Source: Oscillospiraceae bacterium (GTDB taxonomy: Bacteria; Bacillota; Clostridia; Oscillospirales; Acutalibacteraceae). From it: a DNA stretch of 53,575 nucleotides. Within the stretch, counting starts at the first letter, position 1. Every line of letters begins with the position of its first letter. The notes beneath the pieces were generated by a model, which did not search any database, had not been told where the DNA came from, and worked only from the letters and a program-made list of their open reading frames with translations. Below are positions 43,021 through 50,919 of this stretch, in pieces. The stretch covers positions 1-53,575 of the forward strand of contig SVPR01000015.1 of NCBI GenBank assembly GCA_015065785.1, written 5' to 3'. A program made the translations under genes and the position numbers.

Positions 43021-43902
43021 TTATTCAGATTTTAACTCTTTTTTATATTCTTCAACCATTCTGCCTAGCTTTTTTGCGGCTTCGCACATATATTTTGCCA
43101 TAAATGGAACAATATCGAGTGGCATCTGGTCATAAACGCAGTCGCTTTCAAGAGTTATGTAACCGTTATAGTCAACTTCAGCCAAAGCTTTTGCAATGTC
43201 GTCCCAATCTAAATCAAACATAAATGGTGGGTAGTGTAAATCGTCATATTCATTATTATCATGAGTGTGAAGACAAGCTACTCTATTACCTAAAATTCGT
43301 ATCATTTCACCAGCGGTTGAATCAACAAGTCCGCAGTGACCAATATCTACACAGCAAGAAAAATATTCCTTTGGTAAAGCGTCATAATATTCTGCAAATT
43401 CTTCACCAAGGCTACAAACATTAGGAAGCTTTTTGTTATTTTCAGGATTTGTTTTGCCAAACATATTCTCAAGCGCAATTTTAACTCCTGCTTTTTTTGC
43501 ATCCTCCAAAAGACTCATATACATTTCTATATTTTTCTCTTTTTGGTTTTCTTTAAAAACAACAGGATGGACAACGATATTTTCTATTCCTAACATACCT
43601 GCAATTTCAATAGCTCTTTTTACTTTTGGAAAATTTTCTTTATTATATTCTTCGTCGCCGTCAATAATAGTCGGGAATGGTGCGTGTGCCTGATTGAAGT
43701 GAAGACCAAGACTCTCGGCATATTCTTTCACTTTCAGAATATGCTCTTTATAATTATCAGTATTTAAAATGCAATTTTTTTCCTCATTCATACAGAACAT
43801 AGAGTAGTCAACTGCATCAAAGCCTGCATCTGCCATAACCTTAATTGATGTAAAATCATCAAATCTTTTTGCAATTCTTGATGTTGTAGAAGAAACTTTC
43901 AT
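43021..43902 (-). CDS. Sugar phosphate isomerase/epimerase (TIM barrel)
   Basis: 293-aa xylose-isomerase-like TIM barrel protein. Active-site elements in order: FNQAHAPFPT, NIVVHPVVF, KIALENMFG, CCVDIGHCGL, CLHTHDNNEYDDLHYPPF and ITLESDC, carrying the Glu, Asp and His metal ligands of the superfamily. The HPP motif and D-x-GH pattern resemble the epimerase/AP endonuclease 2 branch. The substrate is unknown. It is the first gene of a minus-strand pair with the nitroreductase. The divergent region 43903-44207 holds promoters for it and the transporter. Confidence 0.83.
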   Translation of the reverse strand: MKVSSTTSRIAKRFDDFTSIKVMADAGFDAVDYSMFCMNEEKNCILNTDNYKEHILKVKEYAESLGLHFNQAHAPFPTIIDGDEEYNKENFPKVKRAIEIAGMLGIENIVVHPVVFKENQKEKNIEMYMSLLEDAKKAGVKIALENMFGKTNPENNKKLPNVCSLGEEFAEYYDALPKEYFSCCVDIGHCGLVDSTAGEMIRILGNRVACLHTHDNNEYDDLHYPPFMFDLDWDDIAKALAEVDYNGYITLESDCVYDQMPLDIVPFMAKYMCEAAKKLGRMVEEYKKELKSE

Positions 43903-44127
43903 AAAATCACGCTTTCATAAATATTTTCAGTTTAAAAGAACAAAATAATTTTATCCTTTATTTATAAGAATGTCAATAAAAGCAAGTAAAAAGAAATAAA
44001 TTTTTGTTATGTTATTTTTAATACAATTTTCCAACATTTTACTATATTTTTGTTTATTTTTTCACTATTTCTAAAAATTGTACCTAAATACCTAAAAATT
44101 TTCATAACAGAAAAAAGCTGTATTGGT

Positions 44128-44181
44128 TATAATGTGATTGTGGAACTTTACATTGTTTCTATTTTTCTTAAGTAGAAACAA
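44128..44181 (+). promoter_or_regulatory. Promoter -10 and leader hairpin of the GPH transporter
   Basis: TATAAT (44128-44133) lacks a clear -35 at 17 nt, suggesting activator dependence. The leader has an inverted repeat TTGTTTCTA (44153-44161) / TAGAAACAA (44173-44181) that could be an operator or an RNA hairpin. The rest of 43903-44127 is AT-rich with no gene. Confidence 0.45.
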
Positions 44182-44207
44182 AATAACTCGTAAAGGAGAT
44201 AATAAAA

Positions 44208-45776
44208 ATGGCTAAAAAACCCGTTAAATTAGATGCCAATGGTTATCGTAAATTCGGTATGCGCGACAAATTAGCTTATGCTGCCGGTGACCTTGGTTGT
44301 AACATGAGCTTTGCACTTAAGGGTACAGTTCAGACATTCTGGTTAGTTTTTATGATGATGGAAACCGGTCTTTTGTCCGGCTTGCTTTTACTCGTTCAGG
44401 CTTGGGACGCTATAAACGACCCACTTATTGGTGGTCTTATCGATAACGATAAGAGAAAATATAAGATGGGTAAATTTAAAACATACATTCTTATTGGTGC
44501 TTGTGGCTTGCTTCTTGCAGGTGCTGCAGTATTCCTTCCATTCCCAAATGCTGAATTATGGGTTAAGGTTTGCTTGTTCGTTGGTGGTTACCTTGTATGG
44601 GATGCTTGCTACACAGTTGCTAATGTTCCTTACGGTTCAATGCTTTCTCTTATTACAGAGGATGCAGGTGAAAGAGCTCAGCTTTCTACATGGCGTAGCA
44701 TAGGTTCTATGGTTGGTAATATTCTTCCTATGATTATTTTACCAATGTTAATCTGGCAAAAGGTTACTTATGATGGAACAACTGATTTTCTTAATAAAAT
44801 AGAAATTCCTGAAGATTTTACAAAAGAACAATTCCTTACAAATCCTGAAACAGGTAAGGCTTATGAAATTGGTGAAGCTGTTCTCAGCCCTGTAAACGGC
44901 GAACAAGTTGAAATTCTTCTTGGTGAAAGAGTATTCTTTGCAGCATTAATAATGGGTGTTATTGGCTTCATAGCATTTATGTTTATGATTAAAACAATAA
45001 CAATCCGTGCAGACGAAAATGCAGTAAAAACAAACGAGGGTGGCGGAAAATTCAATATTTTCAAAGCTTTCGGCAACTTTATGAAAAACCGTCCTGCAGT
45101 TGGTGCTACAGTTGCTGCTATGGGTATGTTCCTCGGTATGCAATCTGCTACAACAGCAAATACAATTATGTTCGCAACTTATTTTAATCAGGCTTCAATG
45201 TCTGGCGTTGTTCAGTTAATTGGTTTCCTTCCAATGTTCCTCTTCTTACCATTTATTAAAAAGCTTGTTAATAAATATGGTAAAAAAGAAGCATCTGTAG
45301 TAGGTACAATTGTTTCACTCGTTGGTGGTGCAATATTGATGGTATTCCCAATGATTGAAAATCTTGATACAGCTTTAATTGTTTACCTTATAGGTCTTGT
45401 ATTCTTTGGTATCGGTATGGGTGTTTACACTTGCGTTTCATGGGCTATGATGGGTGACGCTATTGACTACAACGAATGGAAATTCGGTACAAGAGAAGAA
45501 GGTACAGTTTATTCACTTCACTCATTCTTCAGAAAATTAGCACAGGGTGTTGGCCCTTCAGTAGTAATGTGGATTATGGGTCTTCTTGGATATGTATCAA
45601 AATATGGTACAATCGGACAGAGTGCAGAAACAGCACACAACATGTGTTGGTTAGTTGCTGGTCTTTATCTCTTCAGTGCAGTTGTACAGTTCATTGGTAT
45701 TGCAGTAATTTATAACCTTGACAAGAAAACTCTCGATACAATGACAAAAGAGCTTGAAGAAAGAAGAGCGAAATAA
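44208..45776 (+). CDS. GPH-family sugar:cation symporter (MFS)
   Basis: 522-aa glycoside-pentoside-hexuronide:cation symporter related to MelB/XynB/LacS. It starts with the family signature RDKLAYAAGDLGCNMSF, followed by twelve predicted helices, DAINDPLIGGLIDNDKRKYKMGKFK (loop 2-3 signature with DxxNDPxxG), YGSMLSLITEDAGERAQLSTWR, and the C-terminal MGDAIDYNEWKFGTREEGTVYSLHSFFRK. A longer than usual loop (about residues 190-245) separates the halves. AAAGGAG precedes ATG 44208. The GH38 mannosidase and unknown glycan gene downstream suggest an oligosaccharide or mannose-containing substrate; this is inference. Confidence 0.88.
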   Translation: MAKKPVKLDANGYRKFGMRDKLAYAAGDLGCNMSFALKGTVQTFWLVFMMMETGLLSGLLLLVQAWDAINDPLIGGLIDNDKRKYKMGKFKTYILIGACGLLLAGAAVFLPFPNAELWVKVCLFVGGYLVWDACYTVANVPYGSMLSLITEDAGERAQLSTWRSIGSMVGNILPMIILPMLIWQKVTYDGTTDFLNKIEIPEDFTKEQFLTNPETGKAYEIGEAVLSPVNGEQVEILLGERVFFAALIMGVIGFIAFMFMIKTITIRADENAVKTNEGGGKFNIFKAFGNFMKNRPAVGATVAAMGMFLGMQSATTANTIMFATYFNQASMSGVVQLIGFLPMFLFLPFIKKLVNKYGKKEASVVGTIVSLVGGAILMVFPMIENLDTALIVYLIGLVFFGIGMGVYTCVSWAMMGDAIDYNEWKFGTREEGTVYSLHSFFRKLAQGVGPSVVMWIMGLLGYVSKYGTIGQSAETAHNMCWLVAGLYLFSAVVQFIGIAVIYNLDKKTLDTMTKELEERRAK

Positions 45777-45810
45777 CTCATTCATTATTTAAATTAACTT
45801 CCACATAAGA

Positions 45811-45844
45811 AAAAGGTCGTAGTCTTAATTGGCTACGACCTTTT
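45811..45844 (+). terminator. Terminator after the GPH transporter
   Basis: AAAAGGTCGTAG pairs with CTACGACCTTTT (45811-45822 with 45833-45844), extended by T-G and C-G pairs to 14 bp with loop TTAATT; the tail is TTTTAATAAT. Confidence 0.85.
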
Positions 45845-45889
45845 AATAATACAAAATAGAATTGCGTAATGCTATTTTCAGTATTTTTC

Positions 45890-46017
45890 CTCATAAAAAT
45901 GTAAAAATTCCGAAAAATACCCTCATAAAAGTGTGAAATTCTTGAAAAATACACTCAGAAAAGTGTAAAAAAATTAAAAAATTCGCTCAAAAAAGTGTAA
46001 AGGTGTTGAAAATCAGA
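45890..46017 (+). repeat. Four iteron-like 32-bp direct repeats upstream of an AAA+ ATPase
   Basis: CTCA(T/G/A)AAAA(A/G)TGT-AAA units begin at 45890, 45922, 45954 and 45986, an exact 32-bp period, with degenerate A/T-rich spacers. The last unit runs into the -35 of the promoter of the ATPase gene. Their regular phase, about three helical turns, suggests binding sites on one face of the DNA. Confidence 0.85.
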
Positions 46018-46034
46018 CATATTTTATGTATAAT
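46006..46034 (+). promoter_or_regulatory. Promoter of the DUF4143 ATPase gene
   Basis: TTGAAA (46006-46011), 17-nt spacer, perfect TATAAT (46029-46034), 33 nt before ATG 46068, with the -35 inside the fourth iteron-like unit. Confidence 0.8.
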
Positions 46035-46067
46035 GAGGATACAATATTATTGTTTAGGAGGAGTTTT

Positions 46068-47399
46068 ATGTATCTTAAGCGAAAGATTGATGCATTTCTT
46101 TTTGAATGGAAAAACAATGATAATAGAAAACCGTTAATCGTAAAAGGACCTCGCCAGGTAGGAAAAACAGAATCTATAAGAAAATTCGCGGCAGAGAATT
46201 ATAAAAATGTAATTGAAATAAATTTTGTTACATCAGAAAAATTCAAAAAAATTACTTCTGATGGTTATGATGCTGATTCCGTAATAAAAAATATTTCATT
46301 AATTGAGCCTTCATTTAAGTTTATTCCAAATGAAACACTTATATTTTTTGATGAAATTCAGGCTTATTCTGAAATTGCGACCTCGCTCAAATTCTTTAGC
46401 ATTGACGGCAGGTTTGATATTATTTGTTCAGGCTCTCTTTTGGGAATTAACTATAAAAACATAGAAAGTAATAGTGTAGGCTATAAAACTGATTACACAA
46501 TGTACTCCCTTGACTTTGAAGAATTTTTATGGGCAAAGGGGTACAGTGATGATGTTATCAGCGATATGTTAAACTCCATGCTCCAGTTAAAACCTTTTTC
46601 AGAGCTGCAGCATTCTGTTTTCTCATCACTTTTTTTAGATTATTGTGTTCTTGGCGGTATGCCTGATGTTGTTAAAACATATATTAAAAATAAAACCTTT
46701 GAGGGAACATTGGATTTGCAGCGACAACTGATTTCTGATTATCAGGAAGATATTCGCAAATATGCAGAGGGGCTTGATAAAGCCAGAATCTTAAATGTCT
46801 TTAATAGTATTCCTTCTCAATTAGCGAAAGAAAATAAAAAGTTTCAGCTTTCCAAAGTTGAAAAAGGTGCAAGGTTTAAAGATTATCGCGGTTGCATTGA
46901 ATGGTTACAGGATGCAGGTATGATTCATACATGCTATTGTCTGAATAGTCCCGATTTGCCATTGAAAGGAAACTATGACCCTGATAAATATAAAATTTAT
47001 TTCTGTGATACAGGGTTATTCGTTGCCTTACTTGACGACGAAGCACAGGAAGATTTAAGAGCAAATAAAAATCTTTCTGTTTATAAGGGTGCTTTATATG
47101 AAAGCATCGTAGGTGAAGCTTTAGTAAAATCCGGTTATGGTCTTTACTACTACAAACGAGATGATTCTACATTAGAGCAAGATTTCTTTGTTCGAACTGC
47201 TGATAATCTTATACCAATAGAAGTAAAATCAACAAATAACAGAACTAAATCTCTTCTGACTCTTGTAAGTAACGAAAAATATTCTGATATAGAATATGGA
47301 ATTAAATTATGCGCCGGTAATATTGGATTCAGCAATAATGTTTACACTTTCCCATATTACTGTACTTTCCTTTTAAAAAGATATTTAAAAGCAAAATAA
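46068..47399 (+). CDS. AAA+ ATPase of the DUF4143 family
   Basis: 443-aa ATP-binding protein. Walker A is GPRQVGKT (27-34), Walker B LIFFDEIQAYSEI, followed by SGSLLGI and the LDFEEFLWAKG segment. The C-terminal DUF4143 region ends in a restriction-nuclease-like core, with YYKRDDSTLEQDFFVR and LIPIEVKSTNNRT giving D/E-x-K. ATG 46068 follows AGGAGGAG; an earlier in-frame start at 46026 would contain the promoter. Members are frequent, variable and often horizontally acquired in gut bacteria; the role is not established. The upstream iterons hint at self-regulation. Confidence 0.85.
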   Translation: MYLKRKIDAFLFEWKNNDNRKPLIVKGPRQVGKTESIRKFAAENYKNVIEINFVTSEKFKKITSDGYDADSVIKNISLIEPSFKFIPNETLIFFDEIQAYSEIATSLKFFSIDGRFDIICSGSLLGINYKNIESNSVGYKTDYTMYSLDFEEFLWAKGYSDDVISDMLNSMLQLKPFSELQHSVFSSLFLDYCVLGGMPDVVKTYIKNKTFEGTLDLQRQLISDYQEDIRKYAEGLDKARILNVFNSIPSQLAKENKKFQLSKVEKGARFKDYRGCIEWLQDAGMIHTCYCLNSPDLPLKGNYDPDKYKIYFCDTGLFVALLDDEAQEDLRANKNLSVYKGALYESIVGEALVKSGYGLYYYKRDDSTLEQDFFVRTADNLIPIEVKSTNNRTKSLLTLVSNEKYSDIEYGIKLCAGNIGFSNNVYTFPYYCTFLLKRYLKAK

Positions 47400-47403
47400 A
47401 ACG

Positions 47404-47437
47404 AAAAAAGTCACAGTCGAAAGGCGGTGACTTTTTT
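47404..47437 (+). terminator. Terminator after the DUF4143 ATPase gene
   Basis: AAAAAAGTCAC (47404-47414) pairs with GTGACTTTTTT (47427-47437), loop about 12 nt, T-run following. Confidence 0.85.
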
Positions 47438-47474
47438 GTTTTTGATTTTAATATAATGCGAATATACACAAGCG

Positions 47475-47493
47475 AAAGGCAAACTTAGTTATT
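47475..47493 (+). repeat. Left 19-bp direct repeat of the four-helix unit
   Basis: Identical to 48188-48206. Its GGCAAACTTA part also occurs inverted at 47601-47610, making a 10-bp inverted pair around the left array. Confidence 0.9.
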
Positions 47494-47533
47494 TTCCTTA
47501 AATCTGATTTTCCATAGAATATACTTCCTTTTG

Positions 47534-47631
47534 GTGATGTTTTAAACCTTGTTTAAAGTGATGTTTTTGCAAGCAAAAGTGATGCTGCAAGCAGTGATGT
47601 TAAGTTTGCCATTCACTTTGTCGAAGACAAA
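47534..47631. repeat. Left heptamer/hairpin array
   Basis: GTGATGT units at 47534, 47558, 47579 (GTGATGC) and 47594 alternate with perfect mini-hairpins TTTAAAC-CTT-GTTTAAA, TTTTGC-AA-GCAAAA and TGC-AA-GCA. A final TTTGTC-GAA-GACAAA hairpin (47617-47631) is repeated exactly at 48160-48174. Confidence 0.92.
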
Positions 47632-47634
47632 ACA

Positions 47635-47976
47635 CTATTTTCCTTTTGCAGTCGTAATTGATGCAATCAATTTTCTACGAATTGTACCACATTTATTGTT
47701 CAATTCTTTATATGCACTTTCATTTATTGCATTAACCTTAAAAAGAATTTCAAGCCAGTATTCAGTTTCATAACACTCTTTGAGTGCTATTTCCATTTTA
47801 TGTACAAAATCTGCTTTGCTTTGTGCATACTTTGCTTCGTGAGAATTAGCACCTATTGAAGAACATGAACGAAGTATTTGTTTTGTAAATATACTTCGTC
47901 CTTTTATATTGTCACATATAAAAGTTAATTCTACTGTAAGTTCAATAGCTAATTCTTTAATTGTCTTGTTTTCCAT
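47635..47976 (-). CDS. Four-helix bundle protein (S23 rRNA-intervening/Avd-like family)
   Basis: 113-aa protein of the four-helix bundle family first seen in 23S rRNA intervening sequences and related in fold to Avd, the accessory protein of diversity-generating retroelements. Typical segments are LAIELTVELTFICDNIKGRSIFTKQILRS, SIGANSHEAKYAQSKADFVHKMEIALKE, and ETEYWLEILFK. Not inside an rRNA here. The basic C-terminus (RRKLIASITTAKGK) fits nucleic-acid binding. ATG 47976 follows GAAAGG. It is flanked on both sides by hairpin/heptamer arrays, the only protein found within such an array in this window. No reverse transcriptase is nearby, so it is not a complete retroelement. Confidence 0.9.
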   Translation of the reverse strand: MENKTIKELAIELTVELTFICDNIKGRSIFTKQILRSCSSIGANSHEAKYAQSKADFVHKMEIALKECYETEYWLEILFKVNAINESAYKELNNKCGTIRRKLIASITTAKGK

Positions 47977-47990
47977 ATCTTAACCTTTCC

Positions 47991-48195
47991 GCGATATATT
48001 TTGTTTCACAAAATGCGATATACTTTCCGTGCGATATAATCTCGCTTTGCTCGATTGCGATATGATATAAATTCTCGTGCCGTAAGGCACATATCGCATC
48101 CAACAGATATATCGCTTTTCGTAGAAAAATATCGCAAATTCAGAATGAATTTATATCGCTTTGTCGAAGACAAAACATCACTTGCCTAAAGGCAA
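47991..48195. repeat. Right heptamer/hairpin array, mirror-symmetric
   Basis: On the plus strand GCGATAT at 47991, 48015, 48031 and 48057, then ATATCGC (its inverse) at 48091, 48109, 48129 and 48153, then ACATCAC at 48175. Between them lie different self-complementary inserts: ATTTTGT-TTC-ACAAAAT, AC-TTTCC-GT, an imperfect AATC..GATT, GTGCC-GTAA-GGCAC, ATC-CAACA-GAT, TTTTC-GTA-GAAAA, AAATTCA-GAA-TGAATTT, TTTGTC-GAA-GACAAA and TTGCC-TAAA-GGCAA. ACATCAC is the inverse of the left-array heptamer. Confidence 0.95.
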
Positions 48196-48206
48196 ACTTA
48201 GTTATT
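48188..48206 (+). repeat. Right 19-bp direct repeat of the four-helix unit
   Basis: Identical to 47475-47493. Its first bases form part of the TTGCC-TAAA-GGCAA hairpin, and its end overlaps the stop codon of the next gene (48205-48207). Confidence 0.9.
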
Positions 48207-48993
48207 ATATTACTCCATAAAAATGAATTATATTCATATCCTCAGGCATTTCGAGTCCGTGGCTGCCACACTCGCCATCAATCTCGTGGCACCCGTGGTC
48301 AGGGGCAAAGCCTATTAAAGTGTTATGCTCTTTCCAGTTTTCCTTAATCGCTTCTGTCAGAGCTTTAAAAGCATTAACATTGTGCTTTAATGCATTTATT
48401 GAGTTTTCGTGTTCGGGACCGAATTTATGCATTGTACCGTCATAGTTTCCGTTATAAACTGCAATAAAATCATATTTATCTTCTTTAATAAGCTCTATTG
48501 CCTTTTCGTTTGCTTCGTCAGGAGTTTCTACAATGAAATAATCCATATTTCTTTCTAAAAAGATTTTTGACATACTGTCATTAGCTGTTGAAACAATGCA
48601 AGGCTTTTTACCGGCTCTTAAAAGTGCATCAAAAACAGAGTCCGTTTTAATAACGGGCTTTTCATATTTCTGAATTCCGTGAACAGATGGCTCTGCGCCT
48701 GTGTACATTGTGCCAAAGCAAACAGGTGTTACCGAGGGCATAACTGTTTTTAATGGTAATGTAAGCTGTGTATTTAACATTACATCAGAAAAAAGACCTG
48801 TATATTTTTCAAAAATCCAGAGTGCCACGGCATCAGGATTATACATTAAAATTCTGTCAATTTTTTTATTCTTCGTGAATTCATCAAGAATATCAATAGA
48901 CTTTTCACTTTCCTTTGGCGACTCAATACACAACGCCTTACAAAGTGAAGAAGCAAGTCCTGTTAATTTTAAATCGCAAAATACATCCTGCAT
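48205..48993 (-). CDS. Alkaline-phosphatase-superfamily phosphodiesterase
   Basis: 262-aa protein of the alkaline phosphatase / nucleotide pyrophosphatase superfamily. The metal-site regions are MYNPDAVALWI, the nucleophile stretch SVTPVCFGTMYTGAEPSVHGI, AVYNGNYDGTMHKFGPE, IGFAPDHGCHEIDGECGSHGLE with paired Asp-His ligands. Shorter than most members (400+ aa), lacking a cap domain, so the substrate may be small. No signal peptide. ATG 48993 has GGAG at 8 nt. The stop codon touches the four-helix unit. Its neighbours on the right deal with glycans. Confidence 0.78.
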   Translation of the reverse strand: MQDVFCDLKLTGLASSLCKALCIESPKESEKSIDILDEFTKNKKIDRILMYNPDAVALWIFEKYTGLFSDVMLNTQLTLPLKTVMPSVTPVCFGTMYTGAEPSVHGIQKYEKPVIKTDSVFDALLRAGKKPCIVSTANDSMSKIFLERNMDYFIVETPDEANEKAIELIKEDKYDFIAVYNGNYDGTMHKFGPEHENSINALKHNVNAFKALTEAIKENWKEHNTLIGFAPDHGCHEIDGECGSHGLEMPEDMNIIHFYGVI

Positions 48994-49059
48994 AAAAACA
49001 ACTCCAGATTTAATTTTTAAATATTATATCACATAAAGAAAAATAATTAAATAAAAATG

Positions 49060-49088
49060 TTGAACTTTATTTACTATTTTGGTAGAAT
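49060..49088 (+). promoter_or_regulatory. Promoter of the glycan gene pair
   Basis: TTGAAC (49060-49065), 17-nt spacer, TAGAAT (49083-49088), 33 nt before ATG 49122; AAGGAG ribosome binding site follows. Confidence 0.65.
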
Positions 49089-49121
49089 TATAATGTATAT
49101 TTATGTAACAAGGAGTTTAAT

Positions 49122-50918
49122 ATGAAAAATCCTATTATTCTTTTTCCAAGGCTTACAAAAGCTTCAAGTCACTATAAAAAATATGATATTGAAGTTCCAA
49201 AAAGTCTTCACGAAAAGACCCCTAAAAAGCCAAATCTTGAGAACTTCCCCTATCCGTTACCTCAAAGAAAGTCTGACTACACCTGCTACTGCGAGGGTGA
49301 AAATGGCGTTATGTGGTACGGCTCAAATGGTGGCGTAACCCGCTTTGCAGAAAATGCAGACAGAAAAGACGACATTATAATGCATTTCAGTGCAAGACGC
49401 GATTTATTAGATAATAATGTTCTTGCACTTGAAAGTGACGGCAACAATGGTGTGTGGGTGCTTACAGAAAAAGGTGCAACACATATTCAGATGACAAAAA
49501 TGAGCATGGAAGAAAAGGCGAAAATTCTTACAGAAGAAACTCACAAATATGTTGACCGCCGTGGTATGACAAGTCAGAAGAAATTAGCAGAGCCGGGCAA
49601 TGTAAAATCTGCTGTTTCTTACGGACATTCAGACAATGACGGCTCATTTACAGTCGGCTTTGCTATTGGTGAAATTTTCCGTTACGCCACTCTTAAAAAA
49701 GAAAAGGGCGAATATGACGCAGAAACACTTAAAGCAAGAGATTCTGCAACCCGTGCTTGTGAAGCAAATCTTCTTTTAATGTTTATTGCAGGTCGTGGTA
49801 ACGGCTTTGTTGCCCGTTCATATTTAACAACTGCTGAGCCTATTCCTGATGATGGCTTATTCTATAAGAAAAACGGCGAAACTGCAGTTTGCGTCAGCAC
49901 AACTGATTCTCAGAAGAAAAAGTTAGTCGGTAAAGAAATTAAGGCAGATGCTCCAATTCCTGAAAGACTCAGAAAGCTTTACACAAGTGAGGGCTTTTCT
50001 GATACTGATATTGTTTACAAGGGTGACACAAGCAGTGACGAAATTACTCACCATTACATACACCTTTTAGTAGCACACGAATTTTTAGGTCGTGAAGACC
50101 CTGAATTAGATGCTATCATTAAAGAAGCCGCAGTAAATACAATGAATCATATCATTGAGGGTGGCTACGCAATTATTGAAATTGACGGCAACCCTACAAC
50201 CTGGGCAAAGTGGAATTTAGATTATTTCAACAGCTATATGGGTTGGGCAGATGCGTGTCTTAATGCTGCTGAGCTTTTAATGTATCTTAAGGTTACAATG
50301 AGAATTACAGGCGAAAAAGGCAAATGGGAAGAAGAATATAACAAGCTCCTCTTTAAAGATGGCTATAAAGAATTAGTTACCAAGCATTTTGACCGTTTCC
50401 ATCAGGTAGCTTTAGCAGGCGGACTTGATGACCGTGAAGAAATAATGTATGGTGACCATATGTTAGCAGTTCTTTCATTCTGGGGACTTACAACACTTGA
50501 ACAAGACGAAGAATTAAAAGAAATTTACCGCGAGGGCTTCAGAACATGGCGTTACTCTCTCGCACCTGAATTTAACCCCGGTTACGATTTCCTTTATTTC
50601 CTTTCAGACCCCGACAATGCAAAGCCTGATGAAGAAAGAATCAGAACATGGTTCTATCGTTTCGGTGCAACAAGAATTGCAAGCGGTGTTTCATTAACTG
50701 ATAGAATTGACTACGCTCAGAAATTATTTATGGGCGATTATAAAGAAACATCTGCTCTCGTTCCTAATGATGAACGATTCATTGCAAAATATGACCGTAA
50801 TCCGTTAGAATTTAAAAATGAAGACAGTGGCGGTGCAGGCGTTGTTGAGGGTTGCTACCCTTACACCTTTGCTTATTGGATAGGCAGATATTTTGGCTTT
50901 ATTGCGGAGGGAAAATGA
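49122..50918 (+). CDS. Unrecognised 598-aa protein, probable glycan-active (alpha/alpha) barrel
   Basis: Not confidently recognised. The N-terminal 130 residues contain a propeller-blade-like segment (GVMWYGSNGGVTRFAEN, GVWVLTEKGATHIQ) as in two-component-regulator propellers. The rest (about 150-590) is rich in amphipathic helices with aromatic/acidic motifs such as DGNPTTWAKWNLDYF, YMGWADACLNAAELL, YDFLYFLSDPDN and GCYPYTFAYWIGRYFG, which look like an (alpha/alpha)6 glycosidase or lyase barrel. No signal peptide, so it would be cytoplasmic. It lies 1 nt before a GH38 gene and shares its transcript, which suggests action on imported oligosaccharides. Confidence 0.7.
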   Translation: MKNPIILFPRLTKASSHYKKYDIEVPKSLHEKTPKKPNLENFPYPLPQRKSDYTCYCEGENGVMWYGSNGGVTRFAENADRKDDIIMHFSARRDLLDNNVLALESDGNNGVWVLTEKGATHIQMTKMSMEEKAKILTEETHKYVDRRGMTSQKKLAEPGNVKSAVSYGHSDNDGSFTVGFAIGEIFRYATLKKEKGEYDAETLKARDSATRACEANLLLMFIAGRGNGFVARSYLTTAEPIPDDGLFYKKNGETAVCVSTTDSQKKKLVGKEIKADAPIPERLRKLYTSEGFSDTDIVYKGDTSSDEITHHYIHLLVAHEFLGREDPELDAIIKEAAVNTMNHIIEGGYAIIEIDGNPTTWAKWNLDYFNSYMGWADACLNAAELLMYLKVTMRITGEKGKWEEEYNKLLFKDGYKELVTKHFDRFHQVALAGGLDDREEIMYGDHMLAVLSFWGLTTLEQDEELKEIYREGFRTWRYSLAPEFNPGYDFLYFLSDPDNAKPDEERIRTWFYRFGATRIASGVSLTDRIDYAQKLFMGDYKETSALVPNDERFIAKYDRNPLEFKNEDSGGAGVVEGCYPYTFAYWIGRYFGFIAEGK

Positions 50919-50919
50919 A

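Larger units (their letters stand above)
47475..48206 (-). mobile_element. Four-helix-bundle gene bounded by hairpin/heptamer arrays and 19-bp direct repeats
   Basis: The unit is limited by perfect 19-bp direct repeats, AAAGGCAAACTTAGTTATT, at 47475-47493 and 48188-48206. Inside are a left array of GTGATGT heptamers with hairpins (47534-47631), a 113-codon gene on the minus strand (47635-47976) and a right array of GCGATAT/ATATCGC heptamers with hairpins (47991-48195). The right end touches the stop codon of the phosphatase-like gene. Treating it as a mobile unit is inference from the repeats; no transposase or reverse transcriptase is encoded. Confidence 0.6.

Noticed and set aside
47635..47976. 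rRNA intervening sequence
   Set aside because: The four-helix gene is not within 23S-like sequence; flanks are protein genes and repeat arrays.
47991..48195. CRISPR array
   Set aside because: The conserved unit is only 7 bp, the inserts are self-complementary and 9-19 bp, orientation flips in the middle, and no cas genes are present.
47475..48206. Complete diversity-generating retroelement
   Set aside because: The Avd-like protein is present but there is no reverse transcriptase, template repeat or variable-repeat target in the window.
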